A stretch of 64,000 nucleotides of DNA from the NCBI RefSeq assembly GCF_018141185.1, contig NZ_CP058560.1, forward strand, positions 1,116,001-1,180,000, given 5' to 3'. The notes beneath the pieces were generated by a model that saw nothing but the letters and a program-made list of their open reading frames with translations, made no database searches and had not been told where the DNA came from. Of the stretch, positions 9,317-18,358 are shown piece by piece. Numbering within the stretch: position 1 is the first letter of the stretch; every line of letters starts with the position of its first letter. Origin of the DNA: Methanobacterium alkalithermotolerans. GTDB lineage: Archaea; Methanobacteriota; Methanobacteria; Methanobacteriales; Methanobacteriaceae. The position numbers were made by a program, and so were the translations under genes.

Positions 9317-9799
9317 TTAAAATTCCACCATTTCATAGCTAAGGTCATGGGGATCAATTAAGACCAGGGATTTTTTCCCAGTTAGATACCCACAGCATTC
9401 TCCAGGATTTATAAGCATGGTTTTACCATTAGAAATCTCAAATTGATGTGTGTGACCCCTGATTACAATATCATACTTTCCGCAATGGACTAAGGAGTCC
9501 ACCAGAGGAGGCAGATGGCCATGTATTACTGCAATTCTTCGTTTTCCATAGGAAATATCCTTAAAATCCTCCAATATACATAAATCTGAAAAAGCTGTTT
9601 TAAGGCCATCTCTTTCCCCATCATTATTTCCATAAATAGCCTCCAGAGGAGCATGAAGTTTTAAAAATTCACCGGCAGTAAAAGGTGAAATCAAATCACC
9701 TGCATGAATTACCAGCTCTACTTGATTTTTATTGAATATCTTTACAGCCTTTTTTATGGCGGTCAGATGGTCATGAGAGTCTGAAAGGATACCTATCAT
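9317..9799 (-). CDS. YfcE/MJ0936-type metallophosphoesterase
   Basis: 160 residues with the full calcineurin-like motif set: DSHDH near the N-terminus, HAGD, GNND, GHLP and GHTH. Proteins of this size are manganese- or nickel-dependent phosphodiesterases, shown for MJ0936 of Methanocaldococcus on artificial substrates; the natural substrate is not known. A GGAGGT site lies upstream of the ATG. It stands alone, with its 5' end facing the long region before the TRAM-domain gene. Confidence 0.9.
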   Translation of the reverse strand: MIGILSDSHDHLTAIKKAVKIFNKNQVELVIHAGDLISPFTAGEFLKLHAPLEAIYGNNDGERDGLKTAFSDLCILEDFKDISYGKRRIAVIHGHLPPLVDSLVHCGKYDIVIRGHTHQFEISNGKTMLINPGECCGYLTGKKSLVLIDPHDLSYEMVEF

Positions 9800-9995
9800 C
9801 CTATAACCTCCAAATACTAATTATTCTAAAAACTTTATAAAATCTGGTTCCTTAAATTTTCTTAGCTGTTTATATTTATTTAGTAGTTGCTATCTTAAAA
9901 GATTTGAAAAATGTCTAAAGAAATATTTCAAAGAAAGTTGATAAATAAACTGGCTTCAGGCAAAGAACTCTTTAAAAGCTTTGCTAATTGAGTTA

Positions 9996-10008
9996 ATTTT
10001 ATATATGA
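9996..10008 (+). promoter_or_regulatory. TATA box of the TRAM-domain gene
   Basis: ATTTTATATATGA is a good archaeal box A. Counting about 25 bases downstream puts the transcription start near 10027, just before the first strand of the nested stem that begins at 10029. Confidence 0.55.
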
Positions 10009-10028
10009 AAATTATTCAACTTAAATTT

Positions 10029-10130
10029 ATGTGCCAATTAAATCAGGATTATTCAGGATATCCTGAAACATGCCCCCTGAGGCTCTGGCACATACACTTT
10101 AGTTATATTGGCTTAAAAGCTCTGCTTTTA
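10029..10130 (+). promoter_or_regulatory. Structured 5' leader of the TRAM-domain gene
   Basis: Nested inverted repeats are visible: ATGTGCCA (10029-10036) with TGGCACAT (10086-10093), TCAGG (10043-10047) with CCTGA (10076-10080), and inside them the perfect 16-base palindrome TTCAGGATATCCTGAA (10052-10067). A second hairpin, TAAAAGC-TCT-GCTTTTA, spans 10114-10130, 29 bases before the likely start codon. The order and nesting fit a folded RNA beginning at the transcription start. It could be a cis-regulatory leader or a small RNA. Confidence 0.6.
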
Positions 10131-10158
10131 TGTCATTTTGACTTTAGGACGTGATGGT

Positions 10159-10380
10159 TTGTTTGAAAATGATTACGATAGAAAAGAAAGTAATTCAGCC
10201 CCTATTAATATTGGGGACGAGTTTGATGTAAAAATAGAGGATCTTGGTCGAAGTGGCGATGGGATCGCCAGGGTAGAAGGTTTTGTAATATTTGTACCTG
10301 GCGCTGGTGTAGGTGATGAGGTAAAAATTAAAGTAAATGCCGTCCGGGAGAAGTTTGGATTTGCAGAAATAATTGAATAA
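10159..10380 (+). CDS. TRAM-domain RNA-binding protein
   Basis: 73 residues, almost all a single TRAM domain: GDEFDVKIEDLGRSGDGIAR, then FVIFVPGAGVGDEV and AVREKFGFAE. Single-TRAM proteins are abundant in methanogens and have been described as RNA chaperones resembling cold-shock proteins. I chose the TTG at 10159 because GTGAT lies three bases before it; an in-frame TTG at 10138 has no ribosome-binding site. Its leader is strongly structured, which would suit temperature or self-regulation, but that is inference. Confidence 0.85.
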   Translation: MFENDYDRKESNSAPINIGDEFDVKIEDLGRSGDGIARVEGFVIFVPGAGVGDEVKIKVNAVREKFGFAEIIE

Positions 10381-10666
10381 TTAAAATTCTGGAAAATCGT
10401 TGAATTAGATTTTCTTTAATAATTATTATTTTTTTAAATATGCTAACCTAAAACTTAAAATTGTATTTTTTAATATATGCTTTAAATGATTTTTTTGTTG
10501 TTACAGGATAAAAATAAGATATTTTTTAAATAATTGAGAATTATTCTAAAGATTAAGATTAAAAAAAGATTATAAGATACTTTAAACTTCAATTAAACTA
10601 ATATTACCTCTTCCTCTCAAAAGCCAAAATATTTATGTATAGCTGATTATCTTTTATACGGTATTA

Positions 10667-12097
10667 ATGAGATATGTTGGAAAAAGAGATTTAAAAGTTA
10701 TCCTGGAACATTTAGGCATAATAATGCAAGCCATTGGTTTTGTAGTATTGCTACCCATATTTGTAGCTTTAATATATGGTGAAGGAAATTATATTGGTTT
10801 TTTGATTCCCTCTGCCATTTCCATAACCATAGGAACCCTTCTTAAAAAATTTATTTCTGGTTCCGGGCCAGTAAGACTTAAACACGGTATGATGGTGGCC
10901 GGATTAGCCTGGCTATGGGCAGCCCTTATTGGTAGTATGGTCCTTATGCTTTTAATTGATATTGATTTTGTTAATGCCTATTTTGAGAGCATATCTGCCT
11001 GGACAGGTAGTGGTCTGACCATTTTCTCTGATGTAGAGATTTTACCCAAATCTGTTCTATTTTTAAGGAGTTTGGAACAGTGGATTGGTGGATTAGGAGT
11101 GGTTATCGTAGTAATAGGTATATTAATCCGCCCAGGAACTGCAGCATCCCGTCTTTATAAATCTGAAGCCCGTGAAGAAAGAATCAAACCCAGTATCAGC
11201 AACACAGTGAAAACCATATGGTGGATTTACCTATTCTATACCGTTTTGGGAGTGGTGCTCTATGGTCTGGCAGGTATGCCCTTATTTGATGCCATTAATA
11301 ACACCATGACCAATTTATCCACCGGTGGAATGTCCATCAAGAATGATAATATTGGATCCTATGGTAGTGATTTAATATACTACATTACTATTTTTTTAAT
11401 GATAGTGGGCGGTACCAGTTTCTTAGTACATTACAAAGTATTTAAAGGAAAATTAACCCGTGTTTTTAAAGACATACAATTTAGAGCTATGTTAATAATC
11501 ATTATCCTTTTTTCGGCACTTATTATAATAAATAGATATTTATTACCTATAGATTCTGTTTTCCATGTTGTTTCTGCTCTTACCTGTACTGGATCCAACA
11601 TACAAACCCTGGCTGAGATGCAAGGTTGGGCAGGTTATGTCAAAATCATTATAATTATGGCCATGATTATTGGAGGTGCTGCTGGTTCCACCACCGGTGC
11701 CATAAAGCTTATCCGATTAGTTACCATATTTAAAGGAATTTACTGGGAAATTATGCGAATAGTGACTCCCGAAGGATCAGTGATTCCCCGGAAGATTTCT
11801 GGGAAATCCGTAAGTGATGTGGAAATTAGGGAAGCCAGTGCTTATACCTCCATTTATTTCATATTCATTTTTATTAGCTGGCTTTTGCTTTCCAGTTATG
11901 GTTATGATACTCTGAATTCCTTATTTGAGGTAGTTTCAGCCCAGGGAAATGTGGGACTTAGTATGGGCATAACTACAGCAGAAATGCCTGTTATTCCCAA
12001 GATATTTTTAATGTTCAATATGTGGCTGGGCCGTTTAGAGATTATTCCAGTTATGGTTCTATTTAGAGCATTTTTAGAAGTTTTCAAGAGAAATTGA
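10667..12097 (+). CDS. trkH: TrkH/KtrB family potassium uptake transporter
   Basis: 476 residues, polytopic, with the fourfold M1-P-M2 layout of TrkH. Pore-loop signatures are visible as SAWTGSGLT, TNLSTGGMS, TCTGSNIQ and SAQGNVGLS, each with the filter glycine. It imports potassium (sometimes sodium) across the membrane and works with cytoplasmic TrkA subunits, two of which are encoded directly downstream. ATG at 10667; the gap to the first trkA is 113 bases. Confidence 0.94.
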   Translation: MRYVGKRDLKVILEHLGIIMQAIGFVVLLPIFVALIYGEGNYIGFLIPSAISITIGTLLKKFISGSGPVRLKHGMMVAGLAWLWAALIGSMVLMLLIDIDFVNAYFESISAWTGSGLTIFSDVEILPKSVLFLRSLEQWIGGLGVVIVVIGILIRPGTAASRLYKSEAREERIKPSISNTVKTIWWIYLFYTVLGVVLYGLAGMPLFDAINNTMTNLSTGGMSIKNDNIGSYGSDLIYYITIFLMIVGGTSFLVHYKVFKGKLTRVFKDIQFRAMLIIIILFSALIIINRYLLPIDSVFHVVSALTCTGSNIQTLAEMQGWAGYVKIIIIMAMIIGGAAGSTTGAIKLIRLVTIFKGIYWEIMRIVTPEGSVIPRKISGKSVSDVEIREASAYTSIYFIFIFISWLLLSSYGYDTLNSLFEVVSAQGNVGLSMGITTAEMPVIPKIFLMFNMWLGRLEIIPVMVLFRAFLEVFKRN

Positions 12098-12210
12098 AAT
12101 TTGAGAAAAGCTTATTAAGGGGAATATTCAAAGAATTTCACCTATTAAAATATATTACATCCTTAGCCAATTACCTTAAAACCCATTAATTCTTAAAAAT
12201 AGGTGCATAA

Positions 12211-12618
12211 ATGTATGTGGTTATAATAGGTGCAGGAGGCCTGGGTTTAAACCTGGCCAAGCTCTTAACAGCCGATGGTCATGATGTGACCCTTATTGAA
12301 AAGGATAAAACTACCTGTGAAAATGCAGCATTAGAAGTGGATAGTCTGGTAATATGTGGTGATGGAACTGATCCCCATACCTTGGAAGAAGCCAATATAA
12401 AAACCGCAGACGTATTCATAGCCGCTACTAGAAATGATGAAGCAAACCTCTTATCCTGCATACTGGTACGCGAATACAAAATCCCTAAAATCATAGTCCG
12501 TGCCAGCAACCCGGAGCATGAAGAAGCATTCCGAAAAGTAAAGGGAATTAAAGAGGTTATTTATCCAGAACATGCGGCAGCATTAGATTTAGAAAAGCTA
12601 ATTAAAAAAGGTGTATGA
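12211..12618 (+). CDS. TrkA-N (RCK_N) potassium uptake regulatory protein, short form
   Basis: 135 residues: a single Rossmann NAD-binding RCK_N domain with an altered GAGGLG loop near the N-terminus. It ends right after this domain and so lacks the TrkA-C domain found in the next gene. Its stop codon abuts the next ATG (12619). Large blocks are identical in DNA to the downstream paralogue at a constant offset of 408 bases, showing a tandem duplication. It probably assembles with TrkH, perhaps as a hetero-oligomer with the longer TrkA. Confidence 0.88.
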   Translation: MYVVIIGAGGLGLNLAKLLTADGHDVTLIEKDKTTCENAALEVDSLVICGDGTDPHTLEEANIKTADVFIAATRNDEANLLSCILVREYKIPKIIVRASNPEHEEAFRKVKGIKEVIYPEHAAALDLEKLIKKGV

Positions 12619-13026
12619 ATGTATATTGTTATAATGGGAGGCGGTCGGGTGGGATTAACCCTGGCCAATCTTTTAATATCTGATGGTCATGATGTGACCC
12701 TTATTGAAAATGATGAGTCTTTATGCGGTAATGCTGCAGTGGAGCTGGATGCCCTGGTAATATGTGGTAATGGAACTGATACCAAGACATTAGAAGAAGC
12801 CAATATAAAAACCGCAGACGTATTTGTGGCAGCTACAGGAAATGATGAAGCAAACCTCTTATCCTGCATACTGGTACGCGAATACAATCTTTCTAAAATT
12901 ATAGCCAGGGTAAGTAACCCTGACCATGAAGAAGCATTTAGAAAGGTGGGTATTGACGATGTTATTTCCCCAGAACGCGCAGCTGCTGGATATCTGGAAA
13001 AACTAATTACCCGACCTAAAGTTGCT
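12211..13026 (+). repeat. Tandem duplication of the trkA N-domain (408-bp unit)
   Basis: Two adjacent 408-bp units, each coding one RCK_N domain. Exact shared blocks at the fixed 408-bp offset include 12274-12302, 12385-12416 and 12431-12479, separated by clearly diverged stretches. This patchwork suggests either a fairly recent duplication or later gene conversion. Confidence 0.8.
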
Positions 13027-13269
13027 GATTTGATAGTCATGGGGCATGGAAATGCCGAAATACTGGATATGACTGTTAAAAATAAGAAGATTATAGGTAA
13101 AAGCGTGGGAGATATCAGCCCCACCGAAGACTATCTGATTGTGGCCATTTATAATAATGGAGAAATAATCATACCTCATTCCAGTATGATTCTGGAAGAA
13201 AATACCAAGGTATCAGTACTGGTAAAAATAGATGCTGTAAAAGCAGTGACCAAAATCTTCACCAGTTAA
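12619..13269 (+). CDS. trkA: TrkA potassium uptake regulatory protein (RCK_N + RCK_C)
   Basis: 216 residues. The RCK_N domain (GGGRVG loop near the start, to about 135) is followed by a TrkA-C domain (about 140-216), the normal full-length TrkA arrangement. It binds NAD(H) or nucleotides and gates TrkH. The start codon directly follows the stop of the shorter paralogue, so translation is probably coupled. The DNA shares near-identical segments with that gene, for example 49 bases at 12839-12887 matching 12431-12479. Confidence 0.93.
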   Translation: MYIVIMGGGRVGLTLANLLISDGHDVTLIENDESLCGNAAVELDALVICGNGTDTKTLEEANIKTADVFVAATGNDEANLLSCILVREYNLSKIIARVSNPDHEEAFRKVGIDDVISPERAAAGYLEKLITRPKVADLIVMGHGNAEILDMTVKNKKIIGKSVGDISPTEDYLIVAIYNNGEIIIPHSSMILEENTKVSVLVKIDAVKAVTKIFTS

Positions 13270-13298
13270 TATTTGTTTCTGCATTCTAAAAAGCAGAT

Positions 13299-13307
13299 TA
13301 TATATAT
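13299..13307 (+). promoter_or_regulatory. TATA box of a probably leaderless gene
   Basis: TATATATAT-type box centred about 27 bases upstream of the ATG at 13330. No ribosome-binding site is present, so the transcript probably begins at or within a few bases of the start codon. Confidence 0.5.
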
Positions 13308-13329
13308 TAGACTTATCATTCTATTAACT

Positions 13330-14277
13330 ATGGATTTATTTACCCATTTTATTGTTCCCTTTATCCTGCTCTTTTTTTTAAAAAGCAGATATAAACTGGA
13401 AGGAGCCTTTGGTGGAATATCCGTTGACTTTGATTTTTTTATAATTTTTGTGGGAATATTGTTTCCCCAGCTTTTTGTATTCACCCACCGGGGAATTACC
13501 CACTCTTTTGTTTTTGGATTTGTATCTGCCGTGATATTTTTGTTTATTATAACCCGGGTCCCGGTACAAAAAACCATTGGCAGGATGATTAAACGTGATT
13601 TGAATCTCACCTTTACATATAAAACAATATTAATAGCTTATTTTGGTGTTTTAATTCATTTGTTGCTTGATTTTCTAACAACAGGAGGTATACCTCTTTT
13701 TTATCCCTTTAGTCTGACCCGTTTTAGTGGAGAGTTGTATTATTATACTGATGCAATTGCCACCCTGGCGGCTTTAGTAGTGTTGGGATGCCTTTACTTT
13801 AAAATTGACCCGCGTTATAAGAAAGGGGCCATGATATTGTTTATGGTTTTATTAATTTCTATGGGCGGAATCCGGGCCGGGGAAAAAAATAATGCACTAA
13901 ATAGTTTTGAATCAGAAATTGAAGGAAATTTTGCTTATATTGCTGCTTACCCTACCAGTGACATGTTTACCTGGAACGTAGTTTTAAGAAGTAGTGATAA
14001 TCAAAGATATGCTCTTTATGAATATCAGGGCAGACGTGGAGAGAAAATATTCCAGGGCAATTACAGTGCACTTACCATAAAAAATGGAACATATACTTCC
14101 GCCATAACAGCAATTAAAAAAGCAGATGAGCTAAGTGTTGTGGAAAACTTTAAATGGAGATCGTTTTATACTTGCATTGAGGCATCTTATGAGAATGGTC
14201 AATGGAAATTAACTTATTTTGATATTGTAGGCAGTTACGCCACCCGCAATAATTTAACAGTTTATATTAAAAACTAG
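13330..14277 (+). CDS. DUF457 / YdjM-type membrane metal-dependent hydrolase
   Basis: 315 residues. The N-terminal half is a polytopic DUF457 domain with the signature MDLFTHF, SVDFDFF and HRGITHS; the C-terminal third (from about residue 200) is a soluble, beta-rich extension. The ATG at 13330 matches the family start and lies about 27 bases from a TATA box with no Shine-Dalgarno site. A paralogue lies at 1-544. Enzymatic function is predicted from conserved Asp/His only; substrate unknown. Confidence 0.8.
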   Translation: MDLFTHFIVPFILLFFLKSRYKLEGAFGGISVDFDFFIIFVGILFPQLFVFTHRGITHSFVFGFVSAVIFLFIITRVPVQKTIGRMIKRDLNLTFTYKTILIAYFGVLIHLLLDFLTTGGIPLFYPFSLTRFSGELYYYTDAIATLAALVVLGCLYFKIDPRYKKGAMILFMVLLISMGGIRAGEKNNALNSFESEIEGNFAYIAAYPTSDMFTWNVVLRSSDNQRYALYEYQGRRGEKIFQGNYSALTIKNGTYTSAITAIKKADELSVVENFKWRSFYTCIEASYENGQWKLTYFDIVGSYATRNNLTVYIKN

Positions 14278-14300
14278 AAAATTTTGAAGAAATAAAAAAA

Positions 14301-14918
14301 TTAATACATATTAATCATATCACAGGCTAATTCTATATGTTTTTGGCCGTTATCAACCCAGGGCCCATGCCCGGGTAGAAGGTATTCCACTCCCAGATCT
14401 CTTAGTTTATTAATAGAATTCCGCATATCCCGCTGATTCCCACCTACATCCATGCGCCCCAGGCCACCATTTGCAAACACGGTGTCTCCAGATATTAATA
14501 TTTCCCCATCCCAGAGGCATATGCCTCCTGGAGTGTGACCCGGCGTATGAATGATCTTAAAGTCGCCAATTTTATTTCCCTCTTTCAATTTATGGTCTAT
14601 TTTCACTGGTTCCAGATGTTTGCCAAATATATATGAAACAGTGGCCATCTGATCTCCGCTTTCCATGGCAGGAGCATCCAATTCATGAATGGCTATTTCT
14701 GCTGAAAATAAACTATTGCCCCCTACATGATCGTAGTGGCAATGGGTATTAACTATACAGGAAATATTCTCAGGGGAAGTGCCGGCCATTTTTAGCTGGG
14801 AAAAAAGATATTCTTTATTATTTCCTGTTCCAGTATCAACCAGAACATCCCCAATTAGATAGATATTAGAGTCGTAGCCATATCCTTCAATAAAAAATAC
14901 TTCATTAATTTTTTCCAT
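14301..14918 (-). CDS. MBL-fold metallohydrolase (glyoxalase II-like)
   Basis: 205 residues with the metallo-beta-lactamase motif HCHYDHVGG, then HTPGHTPG, SGDTVF and a final PGHGP. These are the zinc ligands of the glyoxalase II-like group. Such proteins hydrolyse thioesters or related bonds; the substrate here cannot be told. AGGTTGAAAAT precedes the ATG. It ends 23 bases from the convergent DUF457 gene. Confidence 0.88.
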   Translation of the reverse strand: MEKINEVFFIEGYGYDSNIYLIGDVLVDTGTGNNKEYLFSQLKMAGTSPENISCIVNTHCHYDHVGGNSLFSAEIAIHELDAPAMESGDQMATVSYIFGKHLEPVKIDHKLKEGNKIGDFKIIHTPGHTPGGICLWDGEILISGDTVFANGGLGRMDVGGNQRDMRNSINKLRDLGVEYLLPGHGPWVDNGQKHIELACDMINMY

Positions 14919-14974
14919 ATTTTCAACCTGAACTTTAGAATACTAGTTGGTAAATTAGAATTAAAAAAAATAGG

Positions 14975-15118
<144 letters not shown>

Positions 15119-15157
15119 TGAATATAATTTAGTTGAAAACTCTTTATCTGAATCTAA

Positions 15158-15229
<72 letters not shown>

Positions 15230-15583
15230 ATAGTAAATAACTAGTAGATTAATTTGATATTTAAACCTTGCGGCTAATTTTTAAAGTGGTAAATATCTGA
15301 ATCAAAGACCTGATCTCTAGTACCTATAGATCATGAAAATAACCTATGCCTTAAACAGCATCTTAATCTTTTAGTAAAGAAGATATATACGGTTATGTCT
15401 AATTTTAGCAGCATATAACAAGAATCCGTTTTATAATCTAAGAGATTGGTTAAAATATATTTAAGAATATTTCATTCTTTTTGGAAGATTCCTTAAATTT
15501 AAAGTATATTATCTACTATTTTAAATTAATTATTATCTGAATAAGAGGAGATAATTGAAATTTTTTTATAAAAAGGTGAAAAA
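15230..15583. other. Intergenic region between tRNA-Cys and the AIM24-like gene
   Basis: 354 AT-rich bases. A TATA-like GGTTTAAATATC on the minus strand (about 15257-15268) would drive the tRNA-Cys/Trp pair. Several AT-rich boxes could serve the rightward gene. No ORF or clear RNA structure stands out. Confidence 0.5.
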
Positions 15584-16255
15584 ATGGATTATGAAATTTT
15601 ATATCAACCATCCTATTCTCTATTGAAACTGGATTTGGAAACTGCAGAAGAAGTTAATGCTGAAGCTGGAGCCCTGGTAAGCATGTCCAGTAATATTTCC
15701 ATAGAAACTGGAATAAAAGGAGGTCTATTTGGTGGCCTTAAAAGGAGTTTGCTTGGAGGGGAGAGTTTTTTTATAAATAAATTTACAGCCCGTAGCCCCG
15801 GCGAAATCACCATGGCTCCACCCTTACCGGGAGATATACACGCTATGGATATGGAAGATCAAACCATTTATGTTCAGTCTGGATCTTTTATGGCCAGTAC
15901 CATAGGAATAGATATTGATACCAGTTGGGGAGGTTCTAAAACATTTTTCTCAAGAGAAGGTTTGTTTTTGCTCAAAATCGAAGGAAGTGGGAAATTATTC
16001 GCCTCCAGTTTTGGTGCTATCCATCCAGTTGATTTACAAAGTGGGGAAAATTATCTGGTAGATACCGGGCACGTCGTAGCTTTTGAAGAGGGCATAGGTT
16101 ACAATGTGAAAAGGATTGGGGGAATGAAATCTACTTTATTCAGTGGGGAAGGTTTAGTGGTGGAACTCACTGGACCGGGTAGAGCCTGGATACAAACCAG
16201 AAGTGAAGATTCCTTTTTATCCTGGCTAATTCCTCGTTTACCAAAACAAGGATAA
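15584..16255 (+). CDS. AIM24 / TIGR00266 family protein
   Basis: 223 residues, beta-rich, with repeated Gly-rich strands (SMSSN, GGLFGGLKRS, SSFGAIH, GPGRAWIQTRS) typical of TIGR00266, the prokaryotic relatives of mitochondrial AIM24. The family forms a double-psi or tubby-like beta fold; its biochemical role is unknown. The strong AGGTGA site and ATG at 15584 define the start. It is monocistronic, convergent with hjc 28 bases away. Confidence 0.88.
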   Translation: MDYEILYQPSYSLLKLDLETAEEVNAEAGALVSMSSNISIETGIKGGLFGGLKRSLLGGESFFINKFTARSPGEITMAPPLPGDIHAMDMEDQTIYVQSGSFMASTIGIDIDTSWGGSKTFFSREGLFLLKIEGSGKLFASSFGAIHPVDLQSGENYLVDTGHVVAFEEGIGYNVKRIGGMKSTLFSGEGLVVELTGPGRAWIQTRSEDSFLSWLIPRLPKQG

Positions 16256-16283
16256 ATATAGAAATAGTCTTATCCCACTATTT

Positions 16284-16691
16284 TTATAGCTTAAGCTGTT
16301 TAGATTTACCCAGTAATTCATCAAGGTCTAAGCCCTTATTAAATGCTAGGTCTAAATCTAAACGGTAATTTTTATTTTTAGTGAGAATGAGATCTTCAGG
16401 AGATAAAAAAAGCCATTTTTTATATTTAAATTTAATTCCCACATAAGGCTGGGCTCCAAAAATGCCTGAAAATTCACATAAGCCCCCTATCTTTTCAGAA
16501 TCAATATAGATTCTTTCTTTTGAAGTGGTTTTAACTTCTATGGCCAGATAGATCTTACCATTACCTGCCAGTACATCAGGAAGAGGTTTTTTAGTTGCTC
16601 CGCCTGAAGCCGGGGCCCTCATAGCTGCAAAATCCGATTCCCATAGTAATCTAACCAGGTCTCTTTCTTCTTTGGAACCTTTTTTTACCAT
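16284..16691 (-). CDS. hjc: Holliday junction resolvase Hjc
   Basis: 135 residues. The endonuclease motif is complete: an early Glu in KEERDL, Asp in PLPDVLA, and EVK in LAIEVKTTS, matching the E-D-ExK core of archaeal Hjc. It cleaves four-way DNA junctions during recombination and fork repair, acting as a dimer. The SGGATKKPLPD loop is also typical. Monocistronic as far as can be seen. Confidence 0.95.
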   Translation of the reverse strand: MVKKGSKEERDLVRLLWESDFAAMRAPASGGATKKPLPDVLAGNGKIYLAIEVKTTSKERIYIDSEKIGGLCEFSGIFGAQPYVGIKFKYKKWLFLSPEDLILTKNKNYRLDLDLAFNKGLDLDELLGKSKQLKL

Positions 16692-16766
16692 AAAACCATC
16701 TTATGATTATAATATAATATTCAACATTTATGTAAGCCAAATTATCTAAATTTGAATGATTAAATT

Positions 16767-17108
16767 TCAAATATGGCTTTCAATGCCCTTGGCAGTGAAT
16801 GTTCCACTTCCAGTTGGTTCCTTTATCCAATCAATCTTAGATTCTTTGATTAAAATCCCTTTATCTGGAAATATAACATCTACCACGATTCCACAGCGCC
16901 TGTGATGGGGATCTTTGGTTAAAAATCGGGTGAAAGTTCCGGTGAAGCGATATTTATTTTTTACAAACCACTGTGTTACATATACTCCTTCCATCGAACC
17001 AATTTCCTGACCCTGGTACATCACTCTGGCTCGCATGGATCCACAGGTTCTTTCCATCTTAATCATCAGAATCAATCCCACAATAAGTGTTATAATGTTA
17101 CTCATCAT
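16767..17108 (-). CDS. Hypothetical protein with an N-terminal membrane segment
   Basis: 113 residues that I do not recognise. A hydrophobic stretch at about 4-17 looks like a membrane anchor or uncleaved signal. The rest is soluble, with basic and aromatic residues, three Cys in all and a DPHHRRC segment. It lies between hjc and the tRNA array on the same strand. The in-frame MM start leaves one codon of uncertainty. Codon use resembles its neighbours, so it is probably a real gene. Confidence 0.6.
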   Translation of the reverse strand: MMSNIITLIVGLILMIKMERTCGSMRARVMYQGQEIGSMEGVYVTQWFVKNKYRFTGTFTRFLTKDPHHRRCGIVVDVIFPDKGILIKESKIDWIKEPTGSGTFTAKGIESHI

Positions 17109-17224
17109 ATAATAAGTAATTTTCTGATTAAATAATTAAAAGTGAGCTTATTAAAATAAGAATAAGCCGTTTAATTTAATAATATTTGATTTTATAATAT
17201 ATATTAAAAAAAGAATAGATTATA

Positions 17225-17301
<77 letters not shown>

Positions 17302-17353
17302 AATTGATAATTGATTTTATGATCCTGAATTATAATTATGAATATGTTTTCAA

Positions 17354-17437
<84 letters not shown>

Positions 17438-17530
17438 TATTAAAGGAAAGGCAAAATCCTTAAGGATTAAAAGGTAAAAAGTACATTCTGTAGAATTGTA
17501 AAATAGAATGCAAATTTACTAAAATATTAA

Positions 17531-17608
<78 letters not shown>

Positions 17609-17628
17609 AACGAATTTTTGTGCTTTAA

Positions 17629-17702
<74 letters not shown>

Positions 17703-17705
17703 AAG

Positions 17706-17780
<75 letters not shown>

Positions 17781-17792
17781 CTTGCCAAGTAA

Positions 17793-17809
17793 AGCCTGTA
17801 AAACAGGCT
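17793..17809 (-). terminator. Short perfect hairpin between the zinc-ribbon gene and tRNA-Asn
   Basis: AGCCTGT-TTT-ACAGGCT on the minus strand, a 7-bp stem with a 3-base loop followed by TTTA. It could end the zinc-ribbon gene transcript or be part of the tRNA array's 5' leader. Confidence 0.4.
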
Positions 17810-17932
17810 ACAAAGGGCACCTATGTTTACAGTCTTTTAAAATATAGCACTTTAATCGAGTACACTTAGATTGATAGTCATCATATATAAACGTTTGGTA
17901 GTGGCATGAAATATATTCAGCTCTGGTTTTCA

Positions 17933-18358
17933 TCAGGGTGTAAAAAAAGCCCAGATTAAAGCAGCAATAAAAAAGGTTAAGGGTAAAGCCACCACTAAAG
18001 TGGACTTTCTGCGAGTATATATTAATACATAAACTAGAGCCATGAAAATTGCTATAAAAAGCGATATTTGAGGTAAAATCATGATTAAAATCCCATCCAG
18101 AATAATAAGGATTAAAGCACCCCATAACACCACATCCCATTCTATTGAACTTTCTGTTTCATCCTCAGGCTCATTATAGGTCTGGCTTTCATAATAGATA
18201 TCTTCCGGATCATGAAGATTCGAATCCTCCTTTAAAACTTCAATTCTTGATTTTATTGGTTTAGAAGAATATTGGGAATTCTTTAGAGCTTCCCCGCAAT
18301 TTTTGCAAAATTGAGAGCTGTCTTCATTTTTCTCTCCGCAGTTTGAGCAGTAAACCAT
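17933..18358 (-). CDS. Zinc-ribbon membrane protein
   Basis: 141 residues. An N-terminal zinc ribbon (CSNCGEKN with CKNCGEAL, residues 4-23) is followed by an acidic, disordered linker (about 25-75) and then two or three membrane helices at the C-terminus. This domain order is common in archaeal proteins of unknown role, with the ribbon in the cytoplasm. AGGATGAAATC precedes the ATG. Function cannot be assigned. Confidence 0.8.
   Translation of the reverse strand: MVYCSNCGEKNEDSSQFCKNCGEALKNSQYSSKPIKSRIEVLKEDSNLHDPEDIYYESQTYNEPEDETESSIEWDVVLWGALILIILDGILIMILPQISLFIAIFMALVYVLIYTRRKSTLVVALPLTFFIAALIWAFFTP

Larger units (their letters stand above)
9800..10158. other. Intergenic region with a structured leader
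   Basis: 359 bases without a protein gene. The left part holds the promoter of the leftward phosphodiesterase (a TTTATAAA-type box around 9832-9840). The right part holds the promoter and the hairpin-rich leader of the TRAM gene, listed separately at 9996-10008 and 10029-10130. Confidence 0.7.

Noticed and set aside
12211..13269. Possible frameshift splitting one trkA gene
   Set aside because: Each ORF has its own complete RCK_N domain and starts with an ATG; this is a duplication, not a broken gene.
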